Shown in pieces: positions 1 to 11,339 of a stretch of 64,000 bases of DNA. The notes under the pieces were generated by a model, which worked only from the letters and a program-made list of their open reading frames with translations, had not been told where the DNA came from and searched no databases. This DNA comes from Castor canadensis (Eukaryota > Chordata > Mammalia > Rodentia > Castoridae), in the NCBI RefSeq assembly GCF_047511655.1, contig NC_133389.1, forward strand, positions 40,779,295-40,843,294. The letters are read 5' to 3'. A program made the position numbers and the translations under genes. The first letter of the stretch is position 1. Each line of letters starts with the position of its first letter.

Positions 1-876
1 CTTTCTTTTGCATTTTTCATATGTTGTAATACTTCTAGTGTCACTTATTTGTAGTGGGTAGGGATACTTTGTAAGCCTTTTTGGTCCTTGTATATTAAAA
101 TAATGAATTTATTTTCCTCAAATTTGATTGATAGGTTAACCATATGCAGAATTTTTATTTAAAATAATTTCCCATACAAATTTGATAGTATTTTCCACTT
201 TGTTTGAGCATCTAGTTTTGCTGAAATGAGTGACATTTGTTGTACATATCCTTTTATTAGTATTATTTACTTCCTTTTGGTTGAAGTCCCAAAATTTCAC
301 TGGAATTATCAATATGTGGATTTTTGCTATATTTTCTGCTCTACATCCAAAATATCTTTGCAATCTATAATTTCTTTATTATTTCTTTAATTACTTCATC
401 TCTCCTTTAACTCCTTCTGGAATGATAAATTAGGTCAATACACTACTTATATTGGCCCTCCACAATTGGACTTCATATTGTAAATATGTGTGTAACACAC
501 ATATGTAACTTTTATAAATATTTATACTCTACATTATAAGAAATTTCTTAAACCTAACCTTTCCTATACTAAGCTTGGTCTTGCTTGATTATTCTCTATT
601 TAGTGTATTAACTAATTTCTTTTGTGATCTCAATTAGAAATTTAATTTCTTCAAACTCCTATTCTCTGGTATTTTCTTTTTGTAATAGTCTATTCTTGTT
701 TTATGGATGCAATATCACTAAACTTCTCTGAGGGAACTAGTTGGAATATTTTTAACTTTCATTTTGGTTCTTAAAATTATTTCTCTTTCCTATGGGTTTT
801 CTTTTGGTTTGTTCATTTTGATTTTTTCCATAGATACTATTGACTTTCTTCTAACATGTGTTGAATCTCAGATATT
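1..876. other. AT-rich intergenic, possibly old antisense L1
   Basis: No gene is supported. The T-rich text with short pyrimidine runs resembles the antisense 5' region of old mammalian L1 seen more clearly at 3300-5750, but I cannot align it with confidence. The left edge is cut by the window. A short near-palindrome lies at 484-504 (10-base arms around one base). The small open frames here have no codon signal. Confidence 0.35.
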
Positions 877-891
877 GGTTGGTACATTTTT

Positions 892-1202
892 TTTTCATTT
901 TTCTTTTATTATTCATATGTGCATACAAGGCTTGGTTCATTTCTCCCCCCTGCCCCCACCCCCTCCCTTACCACCCATTCTGCCCCCTCCCTCTCCCCCC
1001 ACCCCCTCAATACCCAGCAGAAACTATTTTGCCCTTATTTCTAATTTTGTTGTAGAGAGAGTATAAGCAATAATAGGAAGGAACAAGGGTTTTTGCTGGT
1101 TGAGATAAGGATAGCTATACAGGGCATTGACTCACATTGATTTCCTGTGCGTGGGTGTTACCTTCTAGGTTAATTCTTTTTGATCTAACCTTTTCTCTAG
1201 TA
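892..1202 (-). mobile_element. 5'-truncated L1 3' end flanked by 15-bp TSD
   Basis: The segment is the reverse complement of the L1 3' UTR seen at 28000-28260. It has the same C-rich (G-rich on the L1 strand) tract, the same 'gcagaa...ttgccctta' block and the same 'gataaggatagctatacag' block. It is bounded by a perfect 15-base direct repeat, GGTTGGTACATTTTT, at 877-891 and 1203-1217, the mark of target-primed insertion. The T-run next to the left copy is the poly(A) tail on the other strand. About 311 bp remain, so only the 3' tip was copied. Confidence 0.85.
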
Positions 1203-1217
1203 GGTTGGTACATTTTT

Positions 1218-2240
1218 GAGTGAAGAATTACAACAACTACTGGAGGTAAGTTTATGAGGTTTCTCTGAGTAGCCTCTCTTATGAGACATGTGACTTTTTT
1301 TATAGATGGGGGATTCTTATGTGTTGGTTCTGTATTTTGTTAATGAGCACAAATGAATGGCACAGCTTATCTGGCTTGAGACTTGTGTAATCAGTACTCT
1401 TCACTGTTTATCACTTCAGAGTGGAGACACTGCTCCTTATTCCTTTCCCTCTCAGCATCTGCTATAGGTCTCTAATCCCCTCTGAGGCTATGCCTTGCAG
1501 ATCAATACCACTTTTAGAAAGTTATGTTGCTCCAAGTTGTCTTATTTAATTAAAACATTATTTAAAGCTCTTAAATTAAGTGGTTCGTTTCTGCTTATTA
1601 CTTCTGCTGGCTGAAACTTGGAGCCCATCCTTGGTTATCTTGAGGAAGACAAATCTTTAATTTAGCATTTAGAACTCAGTCTTCCTCTGTCCTACTTTCT
1701 CATTTAGTTGATTCTATTTATTCACTGGACTGCCCTCAAACTTTATAGCATACTGTGATGGCACATTCCCCCCCATCCAACACTGTGATTTTTATTAAAA
1801 TTATTTTCCTGAATTTAAAGGATAGAGAGAGTTATTTGTGTTACAGCTGACATCTTCCACAGAGAGCCCTGATGAGTACATGATAGGTTTTCATTGATTA
1901 AAAAGAATGCTTACATATACTGATAAATTGAAGTATATTCATGAGTAGATTCAGTATTTATGGCTTAGAATAGGGCAAGATATCACTAAGAGAAAACAAT
2001 AACTAAAACAGATGAGATAGATAATCATTTAAGTGGAAAATTTAAGTGATAAAAATATGCCTGTGATACACTGATAACTACAGACCTATTGTATACTGTC
2101 AACATGTTTGCAGATAGATAGACCAACATCTTGTAGCTGTGCATACCTGTTTGTCTATTCACTCATCTATTTGTTCCTTTTGGTTTATCTATCCTGCTTT
2201 TCATGTATTTATCAAACAAGTCTTTTTAAAATTAACATAT
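1218..2240. other. Intergenic stretch without recognised gene
   Basis: No open frame of note and no repeat that I can name. The text just right of the TSD at 1217 should be continuous with the text left of 877 in the pre-insertion allele. Confidence 0.4.
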
Positions 2241-2705
2241 AATAGTCATATATGGGTGGATTCATTGTGACATTACCATATGTGCTAATAATGTATCTTA
2301 ATTAGATTCACCCCCTCCATAATTCTCCTTTTTCCTCATTCTCCCACTTAGAACAATTTCAACAAGTTTCATTATTGTATATTCATACACGTATACAAAA
2401 TGCATCCACCATACTCACCCTCCTTCACTCTCTCTTTACCCTCCCTGCCTCATTGGTACCCACCTTCCCAGGACCTGTTTTACCTTCCTATCCTTCATTT
2501 TTTAAGTGTATATTGATTGTTCAAGGTGGTTTCACCTTGGTATTTCACATGTCTATATATTGTACTTTAATCAGATCAACCCCCTCTATTACTTACTTTC
2601 TCTACTGCCCTGCTCTGCTACTATTCAACAGCTTATAGTACATTATCTTATACAATCTTCGCACACAGGTGCATTCTGTTTCAATGCTATTCACTCTCTT
2701 AACAT
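2240..2705 (-). repeat. Rodent L1 3'-UTR-like repeat, antisense
   Basis: This stretch and 58790-59120 are copies of one family. They share 'attgaattcatcc/attagattcaccccc', a 'ttctcc..cattc' block, 'acaatttcaacaagt/atagtttcagcaggt' and a final 'attcactctctta' block. The overall base bias, pyrimidine-rich as written, fits the antisense of an L1 3' UTR. Two open frames lie inside and are not genes. The family name is inferred. Confidence 0.5.
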
Positions 2706-2725
2706 TCTCTTTCTTCTGTCTCTCT

Positions 2726-2802
2726 TTGTACATATATATGTATGTATATACATAGTATATGTGTGTGTGTGCATGTGTATGTGCGTGCATATATATACAT
2801 TT
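2726..2802. repeat. Impure TG/TA microsatellite
   Basis: Alternating purine-pyrimidine tract made of (TATG), (TG) and (TGCATA) units, interrupted by C residues. It follows the L1-like repeat directly and may have grown from its end. Confidence 0.7.
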
Positions 2803-2946
2803 ACCCAAGTCTTAAAAAAACTTATTAATAAAAATGCACCCAGATTTTTTAACATCTTAAGTGAAGAAAAAGATTATGACCCTAAAACTTTTTAACACAA
2901 TATTTACGTTACAACAGAGATTCATAACTTTGCCCTATGGACCTCC

Positions 2947-3035
2947 TTTTTTCATTAGGCAGTACTGGGGTTGAGCTCAGGGCCTCACACTTACTAGACA
3001 GGATCTACCACTTGAGCCATGACCCTCGCCTTGCA
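2947..3035 (-). mobile_element. ID-type SINE half, antisense
   Basis: It reads 'gcagtactggggttgagctcagggcctcacac...taccacttgagccatg', the reverse complement of the tRNA-derived (ID) half of the rodent composite SINE. The pol III B box appears antisense as 'ggggttgagctc'. No 7SL-type half is attached. Confidence 0.8.
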
Positions 3036-3741
3036 CTGTGACATTTACAGTAGTCTGGTAAAGCCTATGGATCCCTTCATAAAATAATATTTTTAAATAT
3101 GCAAATAAAACACACAATTGCAAGGAAACCAAGTATATCGAAACATTTTTATTACAATAACTTAAGAAAAATAAATATTTGCATGTATTTCAAATTTCTC
3201 TGGTCTGTGGTCTTTAGCTGTCATACAAGAAGACAATCAGATACTGTTCTTTCCCAAGTACCACTACTCAAAAGAAAGCATTATTTTTATCTTTCATTAA
3301 TTTAACAGCCATCCTGCTTATTTCATTTTTCATATGTCTTTACCTTTAATCTGGATTTATTCTGTCATTCTTTTTGAGTATTAAAGTATAAGAATGTTAG
3401 ATCTATAGTATTCCTCTAAGTAAGGCTTTACTGCATCTCATTTTTTATGTAGTTTCAATTTACTGTTTGAATGTATTTTCTAATTTATTTTTAAGATTTT
3501 CTCTATGATCACTATTATTTAAGAGCATATTAAAAAAATTTCAAGTGTATGAGTGATTTGATTCAGTTTTTAAAACATATTTCTCACTTAAATATAGTAA
3601 GAAAAAATATAGTTGTTATATAATGATGCTTTGGAATTTGCAGGTGGTAATTATATGGTCCATTAAGTAATCATTTTTTGTAAATCCTCCATATGTTTGA
3701 AAAGAATATGTATTCTCTGAGGAGTGTATTTTTCTTATTTT

Positions 3742-4062
3742 TTTATTAGTGCTAAGAGTAGAACTCGAACCTCAATTTGCTAGGCAGACCCTCTACCACT
3801 TCAGCCATGTTCTGAACCCTTTTTGCTTTGGATATTCTTTAGACAGGGTCTTGCTTTACTCCTGGGCGGCCTAAACCACCGTCTCATTCATGCTTCTTGC
3901 ATAGCTGGAATGACAGGTATACGCCACCCTTCCCAACTTTATATTGGGGTCTCTTGAACTATTTGCCTGGCATCTTTTTAGATTCTCCCCAAAACCATTC
4001 TCCCAATCTCTAGTCCCAAGCAGTTGTAATTACAAGCTTGAGTCACTGTGCTGGTCTGGGAT
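3742..4062 (-). mobile_element. B1-dID composite SINE, antisense, diverged
   Basis: The ID half comes first on this strand ('gtagaactcgaacctc...taccacttcagccatg'). Antisense 7SL-type parts follow ('agacagggtcttgctttact', 'agctggaatgacaggtatacgccac', 'ttgagtcactgtgctggtctgg'). The 'ggaatgacagg..cgccac' motif occurs at two points, so there are probably two 7SL-derived units. It interrupts old L1 sequence. Confidence 0.7.
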
Positions 4063-4536
4063 TGTGTTTTTCTATAGAATATACCTGGTAATTGTAATAT
4101 TTAATACTATAGATCCTTGTTAATATTGACCAGTCTGGTCTATCAATTACTAAGAAAGCAACTTTAAACTCTCCCTCTATGATAATGAATTTATCATTTC
4201 ACTGTGTACTTTTGCCAATTTTCACTTAACATATTCAGAAGTTACATTTTTTGGGTAAAGGTTAGAATTTTATATTTTACTGGTGAATTAGAACTTTTTT
4301 ATCATACAAAGACTTTCTGGTAGTTTCATTCCAGTCATGTAGCTTAATCATGATGCAATTTTTGGCCTAGAATTTAAACATTTCTTTTAACTTCAAAGCC
4401 AATTTAAAAAAAATTGGCTCTTTCTCTGATAACTATGCTTTCTTTCATGCTAGGTTTTCCTTTTGGAGCCATTTTATTTATTCCTGAAATATTCTTTCAC
4501 TGTACTCTTGGGAAGGGTGGGTTTTGTTTGTTTGGT

Positions 4537-4622
4537 TTTGCTTTTGGTGCTGGGGATGGAACTCAGTGCTTTGTGCATGCTGGGTAAGGGCTCTACCACT
4601 CAATCACACCACCAGCCCCTTC
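4537..4622 (-). mobile_element. ID SINE fragment, antisense
   Basis: It reads 'ttttggtgctggggatggaactcagtgctttgtgcatgctgggtaagggctctaccactcaatcacaccaccagccc', the reverse complement of a classic tRNA-Ala-derived rodent ID element, with an intact-looking B box in antisense. Confidence 0.85.
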
Positions 4623-4749
4623 TCTTTCTTTTAAGGCAATCTCTACTTCATCTTTTTTTTTTTGTTATTGTTTTGTTAAAACTGCCTGAATATCACCCTC
4701 ATTCCTGAGTGATAGCTTTGGTAGATGTAAAATTCTAGCTAGCATGCAT

Positions 4750-4751
<2 letters not shown>

Positions 4752-4800
<49 letters not shown>
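4752..4800. repeat. (TC)n microsatellite
   Basis: About 23 uninterrupted CT dinucleotides. This is a likely length-variable locus. Confidence 0.95.
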
Positions 4801-4803
<3 letters not shown>

Positions 4804-5490
4804 AGTTATCTTTCCAGCTATCTCTGGCTTTTATTTTTCCTTTTAAGACTTCAGTTCTTTTGTGGTTCCTTCATTAAAGTGTCTTTTCTCTCTGACTGCT
4901 TTTAAAGTCTTCACTTTCTCCTCATCAATCTTCAGTTCTAGTGTAGTTACATGTAAGTGGATATTTCTTCTTGTAATCCTTTGGGGGAACTCATTGGGCT
5001 TTTTGAGTCTCAGAATTGGTATTTCTATTAGTTCTGGAACTTTCTCAGCTATTTTCAATGGGAAATTGCCTTTTACCCATCCTCCTTATTCTTTTCTCAG
5101 GAATTCAGAGCAGAAATATACTGACTTTATCTTCAATATCTGTTAACTTATATTTCATATTTTAATTTCTGTATGACTTTATGCTACATTCTGATTGACT
5201 TTTAAAACTCAATATTCTCTTTCATGAATTCCCTTTTTTTAGCCAGTGGCCAATAATTAGTGTTTAATCTGTCTATTGGTTTTCTTATTTTGATTATTAT
5301 ATTTTTCATTTCTAAAAATTTTATTCAGAAATTTTGAAAAATCTGCCTGGTCATTTTTATGATCTCCTGTTCTGAATCATACATTTGCCTATTTTTTTTC
5401 TATCAACCTATTCATTTTACATTCCTTCCCTGATAACACCAATATTTGCAATTCTTGGAGTATTATTTTGCAGTATTAAAAATTTTTCCC

Positions 5491-5570
5491 CTAGGGCTAA
5501 GGATATAGCTTAGTAGTAAATTGCTTATGTGAGGCTCTTGGTTCTTGCTAACTCTCCATATCTCACTCTC
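5491..5570 (+). mobile_element. Diverged ID SINE
   Basis: 'gggctaaggatatagcttagtagtaaattgcttatgtgaggctcttggttc' matches the start of an ID element (box A 'tagctTagtagt', box B 'ggttcttgct' damaged). The loss of box B identity marks it as old. Confidence 0.65.
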
Positions 5571-5759
5571 TCTTCTCCCTCCCTCATTTACTCCCTCTCT
5601 GGTGGTACCTATTTTCTTCATGTGAAAATTTTGTGAGTCTTGCTTTAAAAGTCATTTCTTCAGAGAAGATTTGTTCCAGGTTTTGCAGGTGAATGTGGGA
5701 TAATATCACTTACTATTTGACTTACAGCATTTGTCTACCAGAGTGGTAGTGTTAGTTGA

Positions 5760-7142
5760 TTTTCTTTCCTGGTCTCAGGTACAGTAAAGCTTGGGTAGTT
5801 TTCTTTTTCTTTGCAGCTCTATATACATTCGTGTACAAACTAGGCAAATGTTCTACCATGTCCTTCTGCTTTTTCTCTTCCCCTCCTACCTTTCTAATTC
5901 AACCACATGTGCACTGCCTTTTAGGATCCTAGGCTCTACGTGCTGGTTCTGATTCCACCTTCCTTTTTTGAGTGCTCCCGAAGCAGCCATTTTTTATTGT
6001 TCTCTATGCCTGTGGCTCATTAAAGCCTGAGATATATGTCAGCATAAGTGTTCCATTACCTCTTTAGGTGCCTCCAAAAGCTCCCAATTCCGTGCCAATT
6101 CAACCATGCATTTAAAAATTATTTTTGAAATATTTTATCCAATGGGCATACTTAATGACTAGATTGTGGTTTCTAAACACATTTTTGGAGACATGGCTGC
6201 TCTAGGGCTGACTCAGGGAAAGAATAAAGTGAGTCTGATACATTTTGTTTTGCCAGAAAGTAAGCAAGCACTAAAGAAATGGAGACATGTTATAAGGAAC
6301 CAGGAGCCAGTTTTAGGACAATTTATCAGAAAGGATGATGAATATAATTGACTATAACTACTGAACACATAAAATTCTGACCCCACCATGGAGCCAGAGA
6401 GGGAGAGATAATTATACTATCTTCTTATGCTTAGAATTAGTAATCAAAAGAGAAGTTAACCATCTGGATCCACTCTTTGGGGGGATGTACAGTTCAACCC
6501 ATGTTAATGTGATAAAACTCCTTAAAAACAAAAGACAAACTATAGTTCTAGAACTTTAAAATTGGCAGTTATAAGAAAGAAGGGGAATGAGGTTTAGAAA
6601 AATAATTCAGATAAGGTTCATCATGAGAATATAAAAATCATTAGAGGATATGTTCACCAGCATTAAAGTGCCATATGAAAAACTCCTTGATATTTGCAAA
6701 AGGAAAAAAAAATGCCTTTGCAATGAAGAAATCTGGCAGTCACCATCTTGACCTGTGGATGAAAAGCACTCTCACTAAAGGAGGACTCTGTAATGTTGTG
6801 TGCATCCTGATGAATAACACGGGACCTGCAAATGTATTCTTATGCAAAATACTACACCTGGATCAAAATATGCTTACATATCTAACTTTGCAATTGTAGG
6901 ACATTTTTAGAGTTAGAAAAACAAGACAAATGACATCATGAGGGAAAGAACATATCCAGATTGTGGGACCTTGCATAATTACACAGTTAAGTTTCTTCAA
7001 AGTGTCAAATGTACAGGAAAAAAAGTAAGTGTGAATTGTGAGTTTTGAATCAATGTTTTGATAGAGGTTAAAAGTGTATTTTGAAGAAAACTGAAAATGG
7101 ACTGGCTATTAATTACTTTAGAATAGTGTGAATTTTAAAATA
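5760..7142. other. Intergenic stretch without recognised gene
   Basis: Short open frames at 6166-6351 and 6675-6899 have no family resemblance that I can see and no splice-site support. A weak antisense ID-like patch lies at about 5805-5875 ('ctaggcaaatgttctaccatg'). Nothing else is recognisable. Confidence 0.4.
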
Positions 7143-7690
7143 TGACAATGATGTTTATGTTAGAGTTCTCCAGAGAAAAAGAACCAATAGGATATGTATA
7201 CCTGTATACATATTTCTATATATATACACAAATACATATAAGAGAGAAGAAAGAAAGAAAGAATGAATGAATGAAACAAAAAGGAATTGGCTCTTGTGAT
7301 TGTGATTGTGAAGGCTGGCAAGTCCCAAATGTGTTGGAGGAGGATGGTGAACAGGAGACTCAGAAAAGAGTTACAGTTCAAGTCTAATAGTTCAACATCA
7401 ACCTTCTGGTGGCCCAGGAAGAGCTAATGTTACAACTTAAATCAAAGGCCATCTGCTCATAGAATTTCTTCTTATTTGGAGGAAGTCAGCATTTTACTCC
7501 AAACAAGCCTTCAACTGACTGGGTAAGACCCACCCACTTTATGGAAAGCAATCTGCTTTATTCAAATTCACTGATTTAAATGTAAATCTCATCCAAAAAT
7601 CAATTCACAGAAACATCCAGAATAGCATTTACCCAAATATCTGTATATTGTGGTCCAGTTGAACTGATACACAAAATTAATCATAATAAT
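7143..7690 (-). repeat. Ancient mammalian interspersed repeat (family not named)
   Basis: It begins 'ttagagttctccagagaaa' and ends 'tgaactgatacacaaaattaatcat', a well-known mammalian dispersed repeat whose family name I cannot assign safely. It contains an AT/GAAA/GAAT simple repeat at about 7194-7275, a usual feature just inside the start of this repeat. The orientation is a guess. The antisense open frame at 7160-7381 is not a gene. Confidence 0.5.
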
Positions 7691-7790
7691 GCAATAATGT
7701 AGAAGCAAGTTATTATTATCAGATGCATGCAGAAATATTTAGTGATAATGTTTTGTGATGCTAGCAGCTCACTTTTGAATGACTGAGCAT

Positions 7791-7820
7791 ATGTGTGTCT
7801 ATGCTGACATAGACACACAT
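7791..7820. other. Perfect 13-bp inverted repeat, 4-nt loop
   Basis: Arms ATGTGTGTCTATG (7791-7803) and CATAGACACACAT (7808-7820) are exact reverse complements around CTGA. The arms are not simple dinucleotide repeat throughout. The function is unknown. Confidence 0.8.
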
Positions 7821-7995
7821 AAAGCAAAATTTGAGCAATTGTTTATTCTGGATACTGGGTACAGAAAGTTAAAGTATGATTAATTCTTTCTTTTGATCTA
7901 GACTTTGTAGGCTCTGGAGGGTACTTGGAGTTTATTTTTAGGTGTGTACTTTTAAGATATATCTAGAGCAAATAATAAGTAAATAATTTGGGGGA

Positions 7996-8206
7996 GGTGG
8001 TACTGACATTTTGAATTCAGAGCCTCAAGCTTTCCAGGCAGGTACTTACCACTTGAGCCACTCCTCCATCCTTTTTTTGTGTTGGGTATTTTTGAGATCG
8101 GGTCTTGAGAACTATTTGCCTAGGCTGGCTTCAAATTGTGATCCTCCTGATCTCTGCCCTTGGAGAAGCCAGGATTAAAGGTATGCGCCACTGGCAACCA
8201 GCTTAA
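7996..8206 (-). mobile_element. B1-dID composite SINE, antisense
   Basis: The antisense ID half ('ttgaattcagagcctcaagc...taccacttgagccactcc') is followed by the antisense 7SL half ('tttgagatcgggtcttgagaactatttgcctaggctggcttcaaat...aggattaaaggtatgcgccactgg'). It is a full-length dimer. Confidence 0.9.
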
Positions 8207-8209
8207 AAT

Positions 8210-9550
8210 TTTTTTAATTGTTATTGATCAATCATTGAGTATTATAATTCACTCAGCTGTTTTTGGTAGTTTGCTATTTACATCAGAAAAGAAAATATCA
8301 AAACCTAATGTGTGAACTTATCTTTTCACAAAGTTTCCATAATTTAGACTCTAGTTATTTGGAATATATTATAAGTACATTCTGAATACATGAAATATGC
8401 CAAAGCATGTGCTTCTGGTGGAATTACTGATATCAACCTTTCAATAACTGTATGTTTTCACTTATCATACATATTTTGTACTATATGCCATTGTTTTATG
8501 CATTATTTAAAAATAGCAAACTACATAATACTTTGTGTACTTATTATATTTACTTAGCCAAGAACGTCACTTATTTGGATTCTTTCTCATGAGAATTTTT
8601 GCTGGTTTTACGTAATTCTCTACTAATGGGAAAGTATGATATTAAAAATCTAGTAGCTCATGGAAGAACAATGGAAAAATTAATAAAAAGTTATATTTAG
8701 AAGTTTTCTTGTGGAATAGTCATTTATAGCTTTAGATATCACCCAACTGATGTTCACAGCTATCATGATAAGAAAATAAACTCCCTGCCAAATGTATGAG
8801 TCAAATATTCTTTTAAATTCCAATTACTTGAAAATTTTAGACAAAAGTAAATGACCTTAGTGATAACAAAGCTTCGTTGAGACAAACACATTGAGATTTA
8901 GCAATAAAGGACATAAAATAATGAATTTATAACTATTTTGTATTCAAATCTAGGCTTCCAGTTGGTCATTGACTCATAAATGTATAATTAAAATCATTTT
9001 TTAAATTTGTGCATCCTTAACTACTTTAAAGCAACTAATTTTACTTTAGGAGAGAAAATAAATGTAAACAAAATATTTCATGTGTTTAAGTACTCCTTAT
9101 AATTAATCAGATATTCTTGAAGACTTTGAAGGAATGACATTCTGAGTAGCAGTGAAGTCATCTCTCTTCTCTAAGAATACCTGGAAAACAAAATTCTCTA
9201 GGTTAAACATATTTCATTCAAATAACTTCTGTGTTTCCACTAAAAAAGAAATACTTTGAGTGAAAAGAATATTTTGGTTTCACCACCCCCCCACTTTTTA
9301 ATTTCTCATTGAAACAGTGAATGGATGTAAAAAAAATCTTATTTATTAAGAATGAAATCCACATATTTTAATTTTTATAATTGTGGAACAGTCAACATTC
9401 TTAAGCAATAATTACCTCAGAAATAATTTAGAGCAAAACAAAATTATAAGCAAGGAAGTAGTCCTGTTTTCTTGGAGTTCAAGAAAGTTCAATATTGGGG
9501 AAATTTTAGTATTATTTTAAATCTGTCACTATTTCTGAGAATTTAGAAGT
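8210..9550. other. Intergenic stretch without recognised gene
   Basis: AT-rich, no long open frame, and no repeat family that I recognise. Confidence 0.45.
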
Positions 9551-9554
9551 AAGA

Positions 9555-9880
9555 GAGTGCTGGGATCATTAGTTCATGTGTAATGATAGCTACCTGGGAG
9601 GCTGAGCACAGGAGGATTATGGTTCCAGGCTAGCTTTGGCAAAAAGGTTTGTAAGACTCCTTCTCAACAACAACAACAACAACAAAAACAACGACAAAGC
9701 TGGGCATGATGGTGTGTGCATGTCATTTTACCAATCCTCAAAATAGGAGGATTGCATTCCAGTCTAAACTGGGTGAAAAGCAAGACCCTATCTCCAAAAT
9801 AACCACTGCAAAAAGGACTGAAGGTATGGTTCAAGCCTGGTGCCTGCCTAGGAAATACTGAGTTCAAACCCTAGTACTGC
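9555..9880 (+). mobile_element. Two 7SL-type units plus ID half, with CAA expansion
   Basis: The first 7SL-like unit (about 9555-9660) ends in a (CAA)n tail at 9665-9692. A second starts at about 9698 ('agctgggcatgatggtgtgtgcatg') and runs into an ID half ('ggtatggttcaagcctggtgcctgcctag...gagttcaaaccctagtactgc'). This is either one SINE inserted into the tail of another or a trimeric SINE variant. Confidence 0.75.
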
Positions 9881-9982
9881 AAAGAGAGAGGGAGGGGGAG
9901 AAGGAGAGGGAAAGGAAGATGAAAAGGGGGAAGGGGAGAGACAGAGAGAGGGAGAGAGAGAAGGAGAGAAAGAGAGAAAGTA
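9881..9982. repeat. GA-rich purine tract
   Basis: About 100 bases of almost pure G and A built from GAGA, GGGA and GAAA units. It follows the poly(A) position of the SINE at 9880 and probably grew from that tail. Confidence 0.85.
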
Positions 9983-11339
9983 ACAAGTATTAGGGTGGTT
10001 TAAGTGCCAGGAAAATGTGTGACTTTAAGAAAGTATCTCAATATTATTATTTCTTTAAAAAATGATAAAGTAGCAAAAATACACCCTACATGCTGCTTTG
10101 TTGTTCAACTTGACAATGGTTTACAACTTCTTTAACTTCAGAATCTTCAGTTATCCTTGGCTAATGCTGACCTTAGTACTTTCCCTGGGGCTTCCATAGG
10201 TCCTCCTCATTCTCTGATTTCCGTTCTGTATAGCTCCTTACCCACCTTTGTCTAATGATAAAGACCTCTGATCTCTAACATTTTTTTTCTTTCTAACAGA
10301 ACTTGTATTCTCAAAATATACATCATATTATCTCAAATGAGCTGTTACTGGGCTTGTACATTTGATTGAACGCTTTTCTTAGGGACATATAGATTTCCAA
10401 ATATCAAGCTGTGTGCTTTCTGTATGACATTCCTAGCTTTAGTTACATGGACTACATTTGGTAATTTATCAATTAGATAATTTATGAATGTTTTATACTG
10501 TCACCTAGTGGTGACTGCTTTTCTGTCAACAACTTAATTTTGGCATATTGATATTCTTATACAAGCATTTCATTTGTATAATTATTTGAATAGTCTAGTG
10601 GACCAATTTTATTGAGTAGTTTGTCTATGTTAAGTTCTGTTGCAGGAACTACAGGCTTCAGTAAAGAAAAAAAAGAAAAACAAAAATTCCTGCTCTTACA
10701 GAACTTACATTGTGTTGCTTTGTCCTTTTAAAATTAAAAATGAGAGAAAAAATGAAAAATCTTTAACAGCATGAAAAGTATAAGATATATAATTTCATAT
10801 AATTGAAACAAATTGTGTCAAAAGAGGAAAATTTTAGGCCTAAATAAATGCTCACTGAGCTGAGGATTTATAGAAGTGGATTAAAAAGCAATATTAAGTC
10901 AGAAAACAAAATGTTGGAAATATATAATTGCCCAAAAGCAAATCACAAAGGAATTCATAATACTTTACATTGAAATGAGCTTTTCACAAAGAGATGGGTA
11001 GCAATTCTGTATAATTTATGAGTATCATGGGACTGAAAAAATAACTACATTGTATGATACCCAGATTTTTTCATGGAAAGTAGTTAGTAATAATGAAAAA
11101 GGTGAAAGTGAGACTGAACCATATGTGCTTAAATGGAAGTATAGTTATCAATATTACCTAATGATCATAGATAAAGATATAGAGAGATAGACGGATGTAT
11201 AGAAATAGAAACAGATAAGTATATGTATATACATATTTTCTCAGTTCACTTCATTAAGAGTTTCTAGAAGCAAGAGAAAACAAGTATCAATGAACACACC
11301 TAATGACTAGAGCTTGTTTTCGAAATGTTATTTTTAAAT
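9983..11339. other. Intergenic stretch, possible faint L2 trace
   Basis: No gene is seen. The 'ctgctcttacagaacttacattgtg' text at about 10690-10715 resembles the L2 type 'ctgccctcatggagcttacattc' but is too short to assign. A 6-bp inverted repeat GTCACC-TAGT-GGTGAC lies at 10499-10514. Confidence 0.35.

Larger units (their letters stand above)
3300..5750 (-). mobile_element. Old L1 5' region, antisense, with nested SINEs
   Basis: The text matches the general form of the reverse-complemented 5' region of ancient mammalian L1 (L1M type), including the 'cctggtaattgtaatatttaatac...gatccttgttaatattgaccagtctggtctatcaat' part and the 'ggggaactcattgggctttttgag...ggtatttctatta' part. Identity to any subfamily is from memory. 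It carries a SINE at 3742-4062, an ID-like piece at 4537-4622, a (TC)n tract at 4752-4800 and an ID-like piece near 5491. Open frames on both strands at 4843-5146 lie within it and are L1-derived noise. Confidence 0.6.
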
